Origin: UBA6770 sp965661115
GTDB lineage: Bacteria; Bacteroidota; Bacteroidia; Flavobacteriales_G; Salibacteraceae
NCBI GenBank assembly: GCA_965661115.1
Contig: CBFICO010000100.1
Coordinates: 1-8,874 of the forward strand
DNA length: 8,874 nt
Direction of reading: 5' to 3'
Positions 1 through 6,183 of this stretch are shown here, in pieces. A model generated the notes under the pieces. The model was not told where the DNA came from. It saw nothing but the letters and a program-made list of their open reading frames with translations, and made no database searches. Positions within the stretch are counted from its first letter, which is position 1, and the number at the start of each line of letters is the position of its first letter. Made by a program: the position numbers and the translations under genes.

Positions 1-261
1 AAAAAGCAAGGTTTCATATCTAGCCCTTTCGGCAAGTTTCATTCTAATAGCACCTCTGCCTATGTTTTTGCTTAGTTCCGTGTACGAGACAAGCTTAAGG
101 TTTTCTATGTTTTGATTTTTAGATTTTAATTCGGTGTTTGATGAACAATCATCAATGCAAATAATCTCAAATTCAGAAGTTAAGGAGTTAGCCTGTTGGT
201 TAAGTTCATTTACCAATTCCGTTACATCAACGTTATAAATCGGAATTAGAATGGAAATCAT
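1..261 (-). CDS. Family 2 glycosyltransferase, N-terminal part (cut by window edge)
   Basis: This is an open frame of 87 codons from an ATG at 261-259 to the window edge with no stop, so the C-terminal part is missing. The protein begins MISILIPIYN, the usual first beta-strand and nucleotide-binding loop of GT-A fold family 2 glycosyltransferases. This is followed by FEIICIDDCSS (residues 31-41), whose Asp37-Asp38 match the conserved DD(x)S sugar-nucleotide contact. A third conserved block, N-I-G-R-G-A-I-R-M (66-74), corresponds to the family's N-x-G-x-x-x-x-R-N/M segment. Enzymes of this family transfer a sugar from a nucleotide donor to a cell-surface glycan or lipid; donor and acceptor cannot be told from this fragment. 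The start lies 6 bp after the ftsE stop, so the two genes are almost certainly co-transcribed. No signal peptide or membrane segment is visible in the part present. Confidence 0.85.
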   Translation of the reverse strand, partial: MISILIPIYNVDVTELVNELNQQANSLTSEFEIICIDDCSSNTELKSKNQNIENLKLVSYTELSKNIGRGAIRMKLAERARYETLLF

Positions 262-267
262 AAACTT

Positions 268-957
268 TTATACGCTTTGTGCGGTATTTACCTCTACTAA
301 ACTACCGTTTTCACATTTAAGTGTGCGGTCGTGGTACAATTCCATCAAAGAATAATCGTGCGTAGCCATTAAAACGGTATTTCCTTTTTTGCAAATTTCA
401 ATGAGTAGTCCCATTATGCGTTTTGATGTTTCGGGGTCCAAGTTTCCCGTAGGCTCATCAGCTAAAATTAAATCAGGGTCGTTTAGCAAGGCTCTAGCAA
501 TGGCAACTCGTTGTTGCTCTCCTCCAGATAGTTGGTGTGGGAATTTATACCCTTTGGTTTGTAGTCCAACCTGTTCTAATACATCCTCAATTTTGGCTTT
601 AATTTCTTTTTTGTTTTTCCAGCCCGTTGCCTTCAAAACAAACTCAAGGTTCTTTTCTACTGTACGATCTGACAGCAATTGAAAATCTTGAAATACAATA
701 CCTAATCTCCTTCTTAAAAAAGGAATTTTTTTGCGTTTAATGCCTTTAAGTTCGATATCGGCAACCGTTGCATCGCCTTCTTCCAGAGGGAGTTCGCCAT
801 AAAGTGTTTTAAGTAAGCTACTTTTTCCGCTTCCTGTTTTTCCAATCAGGTAAACAAATTCACCTTTATTCAACTTGCATTTTACATCCGACAAAATCAG
901 GTTATCGCCTTGGTAAACTTTGGCGTTGTTTAGTGCTAAAATAGTTTCTGCGCTCAT
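268..957 (-). CDS. ftsE: FtsE-type cell-division ABC transporter ATP-binding protein
   Basis: The 229-residue protein has the full set of ABC ATPase motifs. These are Walker A GKTGSGKS (39-46), a Q-loop glutamine at 90 in VFQDFQLL, signature LSGGEQQR (143-150), Walker B DLILADEP (162-169), D-loop GNLDP (171-175) and the switch histidine His200 in MATHD. Length, the VFQDFQLLSDRTV stretch and the TVLMATHD stretch are typical of FtsE, which is about 220 residues in E. coli. FtsE is known to pair with the membrane protein FtsX at the division site and to drive activation of peptidoglycan hydrolases. No ftsX is adjacent here. Flavobacterial ftsX is often elsewhere, so absence from this window says little. 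The next gene in the same direction is a glycosyltransferase 6 bp away. LolD-type lipoprotein exporters are the main alternative because they share these motifs, but the Q-loop region favours FtsE. The ATG at 957-955 sits just downstream of a strong -7 box. Confidence 0.88.
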   Translation of the reverse strand: MSAETILALNNAKVYQGDNLILSDVKCKLNKGEFVYLIGKTGSGKSSLLKTLYGELPLEEGDATVADIELKGIKRKKIPFLRRRLGIVFQDFQLLSDRTVEKNLEFVLKATGWKNKKEIKAKIEDVLEQVGLQTKGYKFPHQLSGGEQQRVAIARALLNDPDLILADEPTGNLDPETSKRIMGLLIEICKKGNTVLMATHDYSLMELYHDRTLKCENGSLVEVNTAQSV

Positions 958-973
958 AACTTTAATTGTTTCT

Positions 974-1010
974 CAAAGGTAGTAATTGCATAAAATGCAT
1001 TCTTTTCAAA
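974..1010 (-). promoter_or_regulatory. Predicted ftsE promoter (Bacteroidota -7/-33 type)
   Basis: Read on the minus strand, TACCTTTG (981 to 974) matches the Bacteroidota -7 consensus TAnnTTTG at every fixed base. TTTG (1010 to 1007) is a candidate -33 element. The 25-nt spacer is longer than the usual 19-21, so the -33 assignment is the weak part. Transcription would start only about 10 nt before the ftsE ATG, giving a very short leader with no Shine-Dalgarno sequence, which is not unusual in this phylum. Confidence 0.55.
987..999. repeat. Short perfect dyad inside the ftsE promoter spacer
   Basis: TGCAT-AAA-ATGCA is a perfect 5-bp inverted repeat with a 3-nt centre, lying between the proposed -33 and -7 boxes of ftsE. 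Its location would suit a repressor operator, but a 5-bp AT-rich dyad can arise by chance. Confidence 0.35.
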
Positions 1011-1050
1011 GGTGGTGTTTGTTCCTTGAAATGAAGTGTTTAGATTCCGC

Positions 1051-1082
1051 TTCGTGTCAACAGATTTAGGTTGAAAACTTTG
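1051..1082 (+). promoter_or_regulatory. Candidate promoter of the TPR/beta-barrel operon
   Basis: AAACTTTG (1075-1082) matches five of the six fixed bases of TAnnTTTG. TTCG (1051-1054) matches three of four bases of the -33 TTTG box, at a consensus 20-nt spacing. It would give a leader of about 75 nt before the GTG start. Competing weaker -7-like boxes are TACTTTTA (1116-1123) and TATACTTA (1132-1139), neither with a matching -33. The operon must have a promoter in this divergent spacer, but which box is used is uncertain. Confidence 0.28.
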
Positions 1083-1162
1083 AACATTCACAAAAAGGCC
1101 CGAAACAAGCCGATATACTTTTATCCATTGCTATACTTACGTAAAAGGCGGAGATAAATATC

Positions 1163-4100
1163 GTGTATAAACACCTTGTAACCATTTTATTATTTGGAGC
1201 TTTTGTGACTTCTGGATTTGCTCAGCAAACTCAATTATTTCGCAACCCAATTCAGTTTTATCGTTTAGGTACTGAGTATTTTGATAAAGAGAAATACAGT
1301 GCGGCTCAAAAAGAGTTTGAAAACGCTCAAAAAGTAGCTGAATATCCAAATAGTGAAATAGCGGTTAATTCTGAGTATATGGCTGCACTCTGTGCTATTC
1401 AGTTGTTTCACCGCGATGCAGCCATGCGTTTACGCGATTTTATTCGAAATCATCCAGAGAGTCCTAAAGTTAAAGATGCACATTTCCAATTGGGGATTTA
1501 CCACTACAGAAAACGAGAATACCAAGATGCCATCGATTGGTTTGTAAAAGTGGATCCTTATGATTTAAACGAAACCGAGAAACACGAATATCACTTTAAA
1601 AACGGATATGCCAACCTGCGCAAGAAAAACTACGAAACGGCTTCACGCGCCTTTTTTGAAATAAAGGATATTAATAACGATTACGCTACGCCAGCACGCT
1701 ACTATTTCGCTCACATTGCCTATTTAGATGGTAAAGATGAAACTGCGCTCAAGGAGTTCAAAAAACTGGAAAACCACGAAAAATTTGGGCCAATTGTACC
1801 TTATTACATTACCCAGATTTATTACAATCAAAAGAAATATGACCTGCTTTTAGAATACGCACCACCGCTGTACGAGAATGTAATTGAGAAGAGAAAGCCA
1901 GAAGTAGCTCGATTAATTGGTGAAGCACACTATTATAAAAAGGATTATAAAAGTGCGCTGCCTTATTTAGAGACCTACGAAAAGGAATCTAGAGTTTTAA
2001 ATAGTGACGATAGATACCAATTGGCATACGTATATTACAAAACTGAAGATTATGATAAAGCTTCTAAGCTATTTGGAAGACTAAGTAGTTTAAACGATAC
2101 CATGGCGCAATTATCAGCCTACCACTTGGCTGATTGCTTTATGAAAATGAATGAAAAAGTGTACGCCAGATCAGCTTACAAAAAGGCTTACGAATTAGAC
2201 TTTGATAAAAAAGTGCAAGAAGATGCTATGTTCAACTACGCACAATTGAGCTATAAACTGTCAATCGACCCGTATCAAAAATCAATTGAGGCTTTTAAAG
2301 ATTACATAGAAAAATACCCAAATTCTGAACGAATTGATGAGGCTTATCAGTATTTGTTAGCGGTGTATTTAACTACCAAAAATTTTGATGCTGCTTTAAC
2401 CTCAATAGATAAAATTGAGAACAAAACTCCAAAACTAAGAGCTGCTTACCAAAAGATTAGTTACAACAAAGCCACTACGCTTTACACTCAGCGCAATTAC
2501 AACAATGCAATCGAATACTACAACAAATCGCTCCGATACAAACTCGACAAAAAACTTGCTGCTATGGCCATGTATTGGAGAGCAGAAGCCAATTATCGCT
2601 TAAGAAAATTTGATAAAGCAATTGAAGATTACAACGCATTTATTTATGAGCCAAGTGCAATTCTAACGCCTCATTTTAATGAAGCGAATTACAATGTAGG
2701 TTACGCATATTTTAAGCTAGAGAAGTACACCAACGCTACAACATGGTTCAGAAAGTACATCTACAATAAAGATGGAATCGATTCATTAAAAATGAATGAT
2801 GCCTTCTTAAGAATTGGCGATTGTTTTTATGTTTTAAAAGATTACGACCAAGCCATTACCTTTTACAATAAAGCCGAAAACTTAAACCAATTCGAGAGCG
2901 ACTACGCTCTATTCCAAAAATCGGTTTGCTTGGGAATAGTTAAGAATTTTGTTGGTAAAATTGCTAGCCTTGAAAAACTCGTAACCAATAATCCTAGCTC
3001 AACTTATTTAGATGCTGCGTATTACGAATTGGGTCGCACCTATAACATACAGGGTGAAGATGATAAAGCACTTGAGCGTTTTGGAACAGTAATAACCGGA
3101 AACGGAAACAACGTCTATCTTAAAAAATCGTTAATCAGTTCTGGGTTAATTCATTACAATAACGGTCGCAACGATAAGGCGGTAGAAATTTTCACCAGAA
3201 TTGTAAAAGAATACCCGACGTATGAAGACACCAAAGAAGCGCTTACAGTTCTAAAAAGTATCTATCTAGAAAAAGGTTTAGTTGACGAATACACCAACCT
3301 AGTTGCAGGATTAAGTTTTGTAGAAATCTCAAGATCCGATTTAGATTCTTCTGTATTTGATGCAGCACGTACCAAGTATTTTGAAGGAAAATGCGAAGAA
3401 GCTATTGGTTCGCTTAACAACTATCTAGACAAATTCAACCCAGCCATTTTTGGAGTAAAAGCGAATTATTATTTAGCCGATTGCGCAGAAAAAAGTTTAT
3501 TGGCAGACTCAGCAATGGTTTATTATGGTCGATTAGCTTCGCTACCACCAAATGAATACAGCGAGCTTTCGTTGGATAAGTTAGCAGGCTATAATTACAA
3601 CAACGAAAACTACACACAAGCGCTTGGCTATTTCATGGATTTAGAAATGGCTGCAACTAGTGGTAGAAGTCTCCGAAAAGCGGTTGAAGGTCAGTTGGAT
3701 TGCGTTGATAAGTTAGACTCGAATAGCTTAGGAGCAACCATTGGTGAAAAATACTTAGCACAAGGATTCTCAGAATTGAGCTACGCGGCTATGGCCAAAA
3801 TGTTTACGGCTAGAAGTCTTTTAAACGCAGGTCAAACAGATTCAGCAATTACTTATTTGCAGTTTGTTACCGATAGTGTTAGTTCAGAAATAGGAGCTGA
3901 GGCTAAATATACTTTAGCAAAAATCAATTTTGATAAGGATAGCTTGCAGTTAGCAGAAGATCAAATATTTGAATTGATAAATAAGGTGCCATCATACGGC
4001 TATTGGGTTGCTAAGGGACTTATTCTGTTATCAGACATTTACATTGCTCGTGGAGATTATTTTCAAGCTAAAGCCACGCTAAATAGCATCCTAGAAAACT

Positions 4101-4285
4101 ACGATGGCGAAGATTTAAAGCAAGTAGCTAAGAATAATCTTGAAGCCATTGAAAAACTAGAAAATCCAGAACCAGAAGAACCGGAAGCGCCTGAGGTTGA
4201 AATTGAATTGGATGAATTCAATATAGACCAAGACGAAATTGACAAACTATTTATAGACGAAGAGGAGGAACTAGAAGATGAATAA
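1163..4285 (+). CDS. Large secreted tetratricopeptide-repeat protein with acidic C-terminal tail
   Basis: The 1040-residue protein starts at a GTG. This is the first usable start after an in-frame TAA at 1142-1144, and it directly yields a signal peptide: a positive start, a hydrophobic core around LVTILLFGAF, and a cleavage site after SGFA (residue 20). There is no lipobox cysteine, so a soluble periplasmic protein is expected. From about residue 34 to 990 the chain is helical TPR repeats. Recurrent units have the form Y-x-x-G/A-x-x-Y/F-x-x-x-x-Y-x-x-A-x-x-x-F, for example at 33-60, 107-130 and many later copies. The last 41 residues (1000-1040) carry 22 Asp/Glu and one Lys, beginning with a Pro-Glu-rich stretch, and probably form a disordered anionic tail. 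TPR arrays are protein-binding scaffolds. The 8-bp overlap with the downstream beta-barrel gene suggests the two proteins work as a pair at the outer membrane. I do not recognise a named family, and no catalytic motif is visible. Confidence 0.85.
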   Translation: MYKHLVTILLFGAFVTSGFAQQTQLFRNPIQFYRLGTEYFDKEKYSAAQKEFENAQKVAEYPNSEIAVNSEYMAALCAIQLFHRDAAMRLRDFIRNHPESPKVKDAHFQLGIYHYRKREYQDAIDWFVKVDPYDLNETEKHEYHFKNGYANLRKKNYETASRAFFEIKDINNDYATPARYYFAHIAYLDGKDETALKEFKKLENHEKFGPIVPYYITQIYYNQKKYDLLLEYAPPLYENVIEKRKPEVARLIGEAHYYKKDYKSALPYLETYEKESRVLNSDDRYQLAYVYYKTEDYDKASKLFGRLSSLNDTMAQLSAYHLADCFMKMNEKVYARSAYKKAYELDFDKKVQEDAMFNYAQLSYKLSIDPYQKSIEAFKDYIEKYPNSERIDEAYQYLLAVYLTTKNFDAALTSIDKIENKTPKLRAAYQKISYNKATTLYTQRNYNNAIEYYNKSLRYKLDKKLAAMAMYWRAEANYRLRKFDKAIEDYNAFIYEPSAILTPHFNEANYNVGYAYFKLEKYTNATTWFRKYIYNKDGIDSLKMNDAFLRIGDCFYVLKDYDQAITFYNKAENLNQFESDYALFQKSVCLGIVKNFVGKIASLEKLVTNNPSSTYLDAAYYELGRTYNIQGEDDKALERFGTVITGNGNNVYLKKSLISSGLIHYNNGRNDKAVEIFTRIVKEYPTYEDTKEALTVLKSIYLEKGLVDEYTNLVAGLSFVEISRSDLDSSVFDAARTKYFEGKCEEAIGSLNNYLDKFNPAIFGVKANYYLADCAEKSLLADSAMVYYGRLASLPPNEYSELSLDKLAGYNYNNENYTQALGYFMDLEMAATSGRSLRKAVEGQLDCVDKLDSNSLGATIGEKYLAQGFSELSYAAMAKMFTARSLLNAGQTDSAITYLQFVTDSVSSEIGAEAKYTLAKINFDKDSLQLAEDQIFELINKVPSYGYWVAKGLILLSDIYIARGDYFQAKATLNSILENYDGEDLKQVAKNNLEAIEKLENPEPEEPEAPEVEIELDEFNIDQDEIDKLFIDEEEELEDE
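4263..4268 (+). promoter_or_regulatory. Strong Shine-Dalgarno sequence embedded in the upstream coding region
   Basis: AGGAGG sits 9 nt before the ATG of the beta-barrel gene. It lies wholly inside the Glu-rich 3' end of the TPR gene, where GAA GAG GAG GAA encodes four glutamates. Flavobacterial ribosomes are reported to make little use of Shine-Dalgarno pairing, so this could be a real reinitiation signal or a by-product of the acidic codons. Confidence 0.5.
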
Positions 4286-6020
4286 GACTCTGTTGTTTAC
4301 GATAGTATCGGTTTGGTTTGCAGATGCTGCCTTTGCTCAGCGCTCAAATACGGATACCTTAAAGTCGGGTGACGTGTATATAGTTAGAGAATACCAACCG
4401 CGCATTGCTGATGCATTTAAACTGAGCGATAATCCAAAGGTTTTGGATACGGTTATCGACCTAAAAACAAACGCTGAATACAAGGTTAAATCCGTTCAGG
4501 CGGAAACGGAATTTACTACCGAGCCAATTAAGCCAGCTAAAATGAAAGGTGAGCCACTAAACAAGTTGTATCGAGCTTATGTTTTAGGCGGATTTGGCAA
4601 CAACCTTTCAACCAGAGGCGAGTTGGTTCTGAATGCTACTCGTTCCAGAAAATGGGATTATGGTTTAAAAGCATGGCATCATGGGTCAAACGGAAATGTG
4701 CCCGACAGAGGCCCTTCTAACTTTAGCGATAATTCGGTGGATTTATACGGGAAGAAATTCTTCTACAATAAAATTCTAAGCGCCAATTTTAATTACGGGC
4801 TAAACACGTTGCATTACTACGGTTTTAATCCAGCAGATTTTCCAGACCAATTGGTTACCGATAGTTTATCAAAAGGTCAGTTAGAAAACAGCTACCAAAA
4901 CATTGCACCAGAAGTTAAGTTCAAGACTTTTTTCAAAGATTCTAATGCCATAAATAGTGAAATCAACTTCAAGTATACGAATTACAGTAATCGCGTAAAC
5001 TCTACAGAAAACAACATGCGCATTGGGGCAGACTTCGATCGTTATTTCAACGACAATTTTGCTGAGTTTGATTTGTTCTTGGATTATAATCAGTCCCAAT
5101 TTCAACCACTTACAACCGGTGTAATACCAGAGTTTGCCAATACCATTTTTGGTTTTAGACCGAAGGTTACCGCCGGGCAAGACAAATGGAAAGTTACTAT
5201 AGGAATTGAAGGAAACGTAAGTTCTGATACCTTGAGCAATTTTTATGCTTTCCCTCATTTGTATGCTAAATATGATTTGGTTGAAGGACTTTTAACGCCT
5301 TATGCGGGTTTGCAAGGAGGTATCAACAGAAACAACTACAAGTCACTTACTTCAGAGAATCCATACTTGATTTCAGTACCTCAAATCAACAATCAAATTA
5401 CACGAATTGAGGCCTATGGTGGATTTAGAGGTCAATTTAGCTCCAATTCGTCTTACAACGTAGTGGTTAGTCACCGAGTAATTGATAATCTGCCGTTGTT
5501 TGTGAATCGATTTGACTCTGTTGGCGGTTCAGCCATCGAAAACCAATTTGACGTGGTGTATGATAACGTTCAAATCACTCAATTGAGTGCGGAGTTTGGT
5601 ATGCAGCGTCTAAATAAGTTCAATGGCTTGATTCGAGTCGACTACTTCGTGTACAGCCTTAATAACCAGAAAGCAGCTTGGAACATGCCCGATTTTAAAG
5701 TGACACTAAGCGGTTGGTACGATATCTCGGATAAATTGGTGTTTACTGCAGATGTAATTGCTGTAGGAGCAAGAAAGGCATTAACTACAGATCTTACTCA
5801 AGAAGATTTGGGAGGCGGGGTTTATGCCAAACAATTGGATGCTATTGTTGATTTAAACTTGGGTATTGAATACTTTTTTACCAAGCGTTTTACAGCCTTT
5901 GTAAGAACGTATAATTTGGCTAATCAGAACTATCAGTTTTACAATCAATACAACGTTCAGGGTTTCACTGCAATTGGTGGAGTTACCTACTCTTTTTGGG
6001 GTAACAGAAAAGGAAGATAA
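4278..6020 (+). CDS. Predicted outer-membrane beta-barrel protein partnered with the TPR protein
   Basis: The 580-residue protein has a signal peptide (MNKTLLF start, hydrophobic core, cleavage after AAFA at residue 20). A periplasmic N-terminal segment of about 75 residues contains VYIVREYQPRIADAFKL (33-49), a pattern I recall from other Bacteroidota barrel proteins. From about residue 97 onward the sequence alternates polar and hydrophobic residues with many Tyr/Phe and Asn/Asp loops, typical of transmembrane beta-strands. The C-terminal part (NLANQNYQFYNQYN followed by GFTAIGGVTYSF) closely resembles the last strands of TonB-dependent-receptor-like barrels. However, no plug domain or TonB box is evident and the length is well below a full receptor. 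The chain ends with a basic extension, WGNRKGR, after the final aromatic of the strand. The start codon overlaps the stop of the TPR gene (ATGAATAA), so translation is probably coupled. The transported substrate, if any, is unknown; a structural or assembly role is equally possible. Confidence 0.78.
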   Translation: MNKTLLFTIVSVWFADAAFAQRSNTDTLKSGDVYIVREYQPRIADAFKLSDNPKVLDTVIDLKTNAEYKVKSVQAETEFTTEPIKPAKMKGEPLNKLYRAYVLGGFGNNLSTRGELVLNATRSRKWDYGLKAWHHGSNGNVPDRGPSNFSDNSVDLYGKKFFYNKILSANFNYGLNTLHYYGFNPADFPDQLVTDSLSKGQLENSYQNIAPEVKFKTFFKDSNAINSEINFKYTNYSNRVNSTENNMRIGADFDRYFNDNFAEFDLFLDYNQSQFQPLTTGVIPEFANTIFGFRPKVTAGQDKWKVTIGIEGNVSSDTLSNFYAFPHLYAKYDLVEGLLTPYAGLQGGINRNNYKSLTSENPYLISVPQINNQITRIEAYGGFRGQFSSNSSYNVVVSHRVIDNLPLFVNRFDSVGGSAIENQFDVVYDNVQITQLSAEFGMQRLNKFNGLIRVDYFVYSLNNQKAAWNMPDFKVTLSGWYDISDKLVFTADVIAVGARKALTTDLTQEDLGGGVYAKQLDAIVDLNLGIEYFFTKRFTAFVRTYNLANQNYQFYNQYNVQGFTAIGGVTYSFWGNRKGR

Positions 6021-6050
6021 AATCCCCTCTCAATGTTAATTCATTGTTGA

Positions 6051-6094
6051 TAAATACGCCGTATTTCAACCTTCAAAATCTGACCTAAATACGC
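6051..6094. repeat. Dyad and direct repeat upstream of and overlapping the gyrB promoter
   Basis: AAATAC-GCC-GTATTT (6052-6066) is a perfect 6-bp inverted repeat with a 3-nt centre. The nine-base TAAATACGC occurs at 6051-6059 and again at 6086-6094, 35 bp apart. The second copy falls between the proposed -33 and -7 boxes of gyrB. The arrangement would suit two binding sites for a regulator, but no regulator is identified. Confidence 0.45.
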
Positions 6095-6110
6095 TTAAAA
6101 AATACCTTTG
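6079..6110 (+). promoter_or_regulatory. Predicted gyrB promoter (Bacteroidota type)
   Basis: TACCTTTG (6103-6110) matches TAnnTTTG at all fixed bases. TCTG (6079-6082) matches three of four bases of the -33 TTTG element with a 20-nt spacer, within the reported optimum. The predicted leader is about 65-70 nt and AT-rich, with no Shine-Dalgarno sequence before the ATG at 6184. Confidence 0.65.
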
Positions 6111-6183
6111 TGGAAAGTGGCTGAAATCCCTATAAAATCTAGGTGTTCAGTTCATTTAATTACCAAAGATATTTAGCTTATTT

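Noticed and set aside
389..682. Plus-strand open frame of 97 codons within ftsE
   Set aside because: It is antisense to the conserved ABC ATPase motifs and has no supporting signals.
1163..6020. A SusD/SusC-type nutrient uptake pair
   Set aside because: The TPR protein lacks a lipobox cysteine and is far longer than SusD. The barrel is too short for SusC and shows no plug domain or TonB box.
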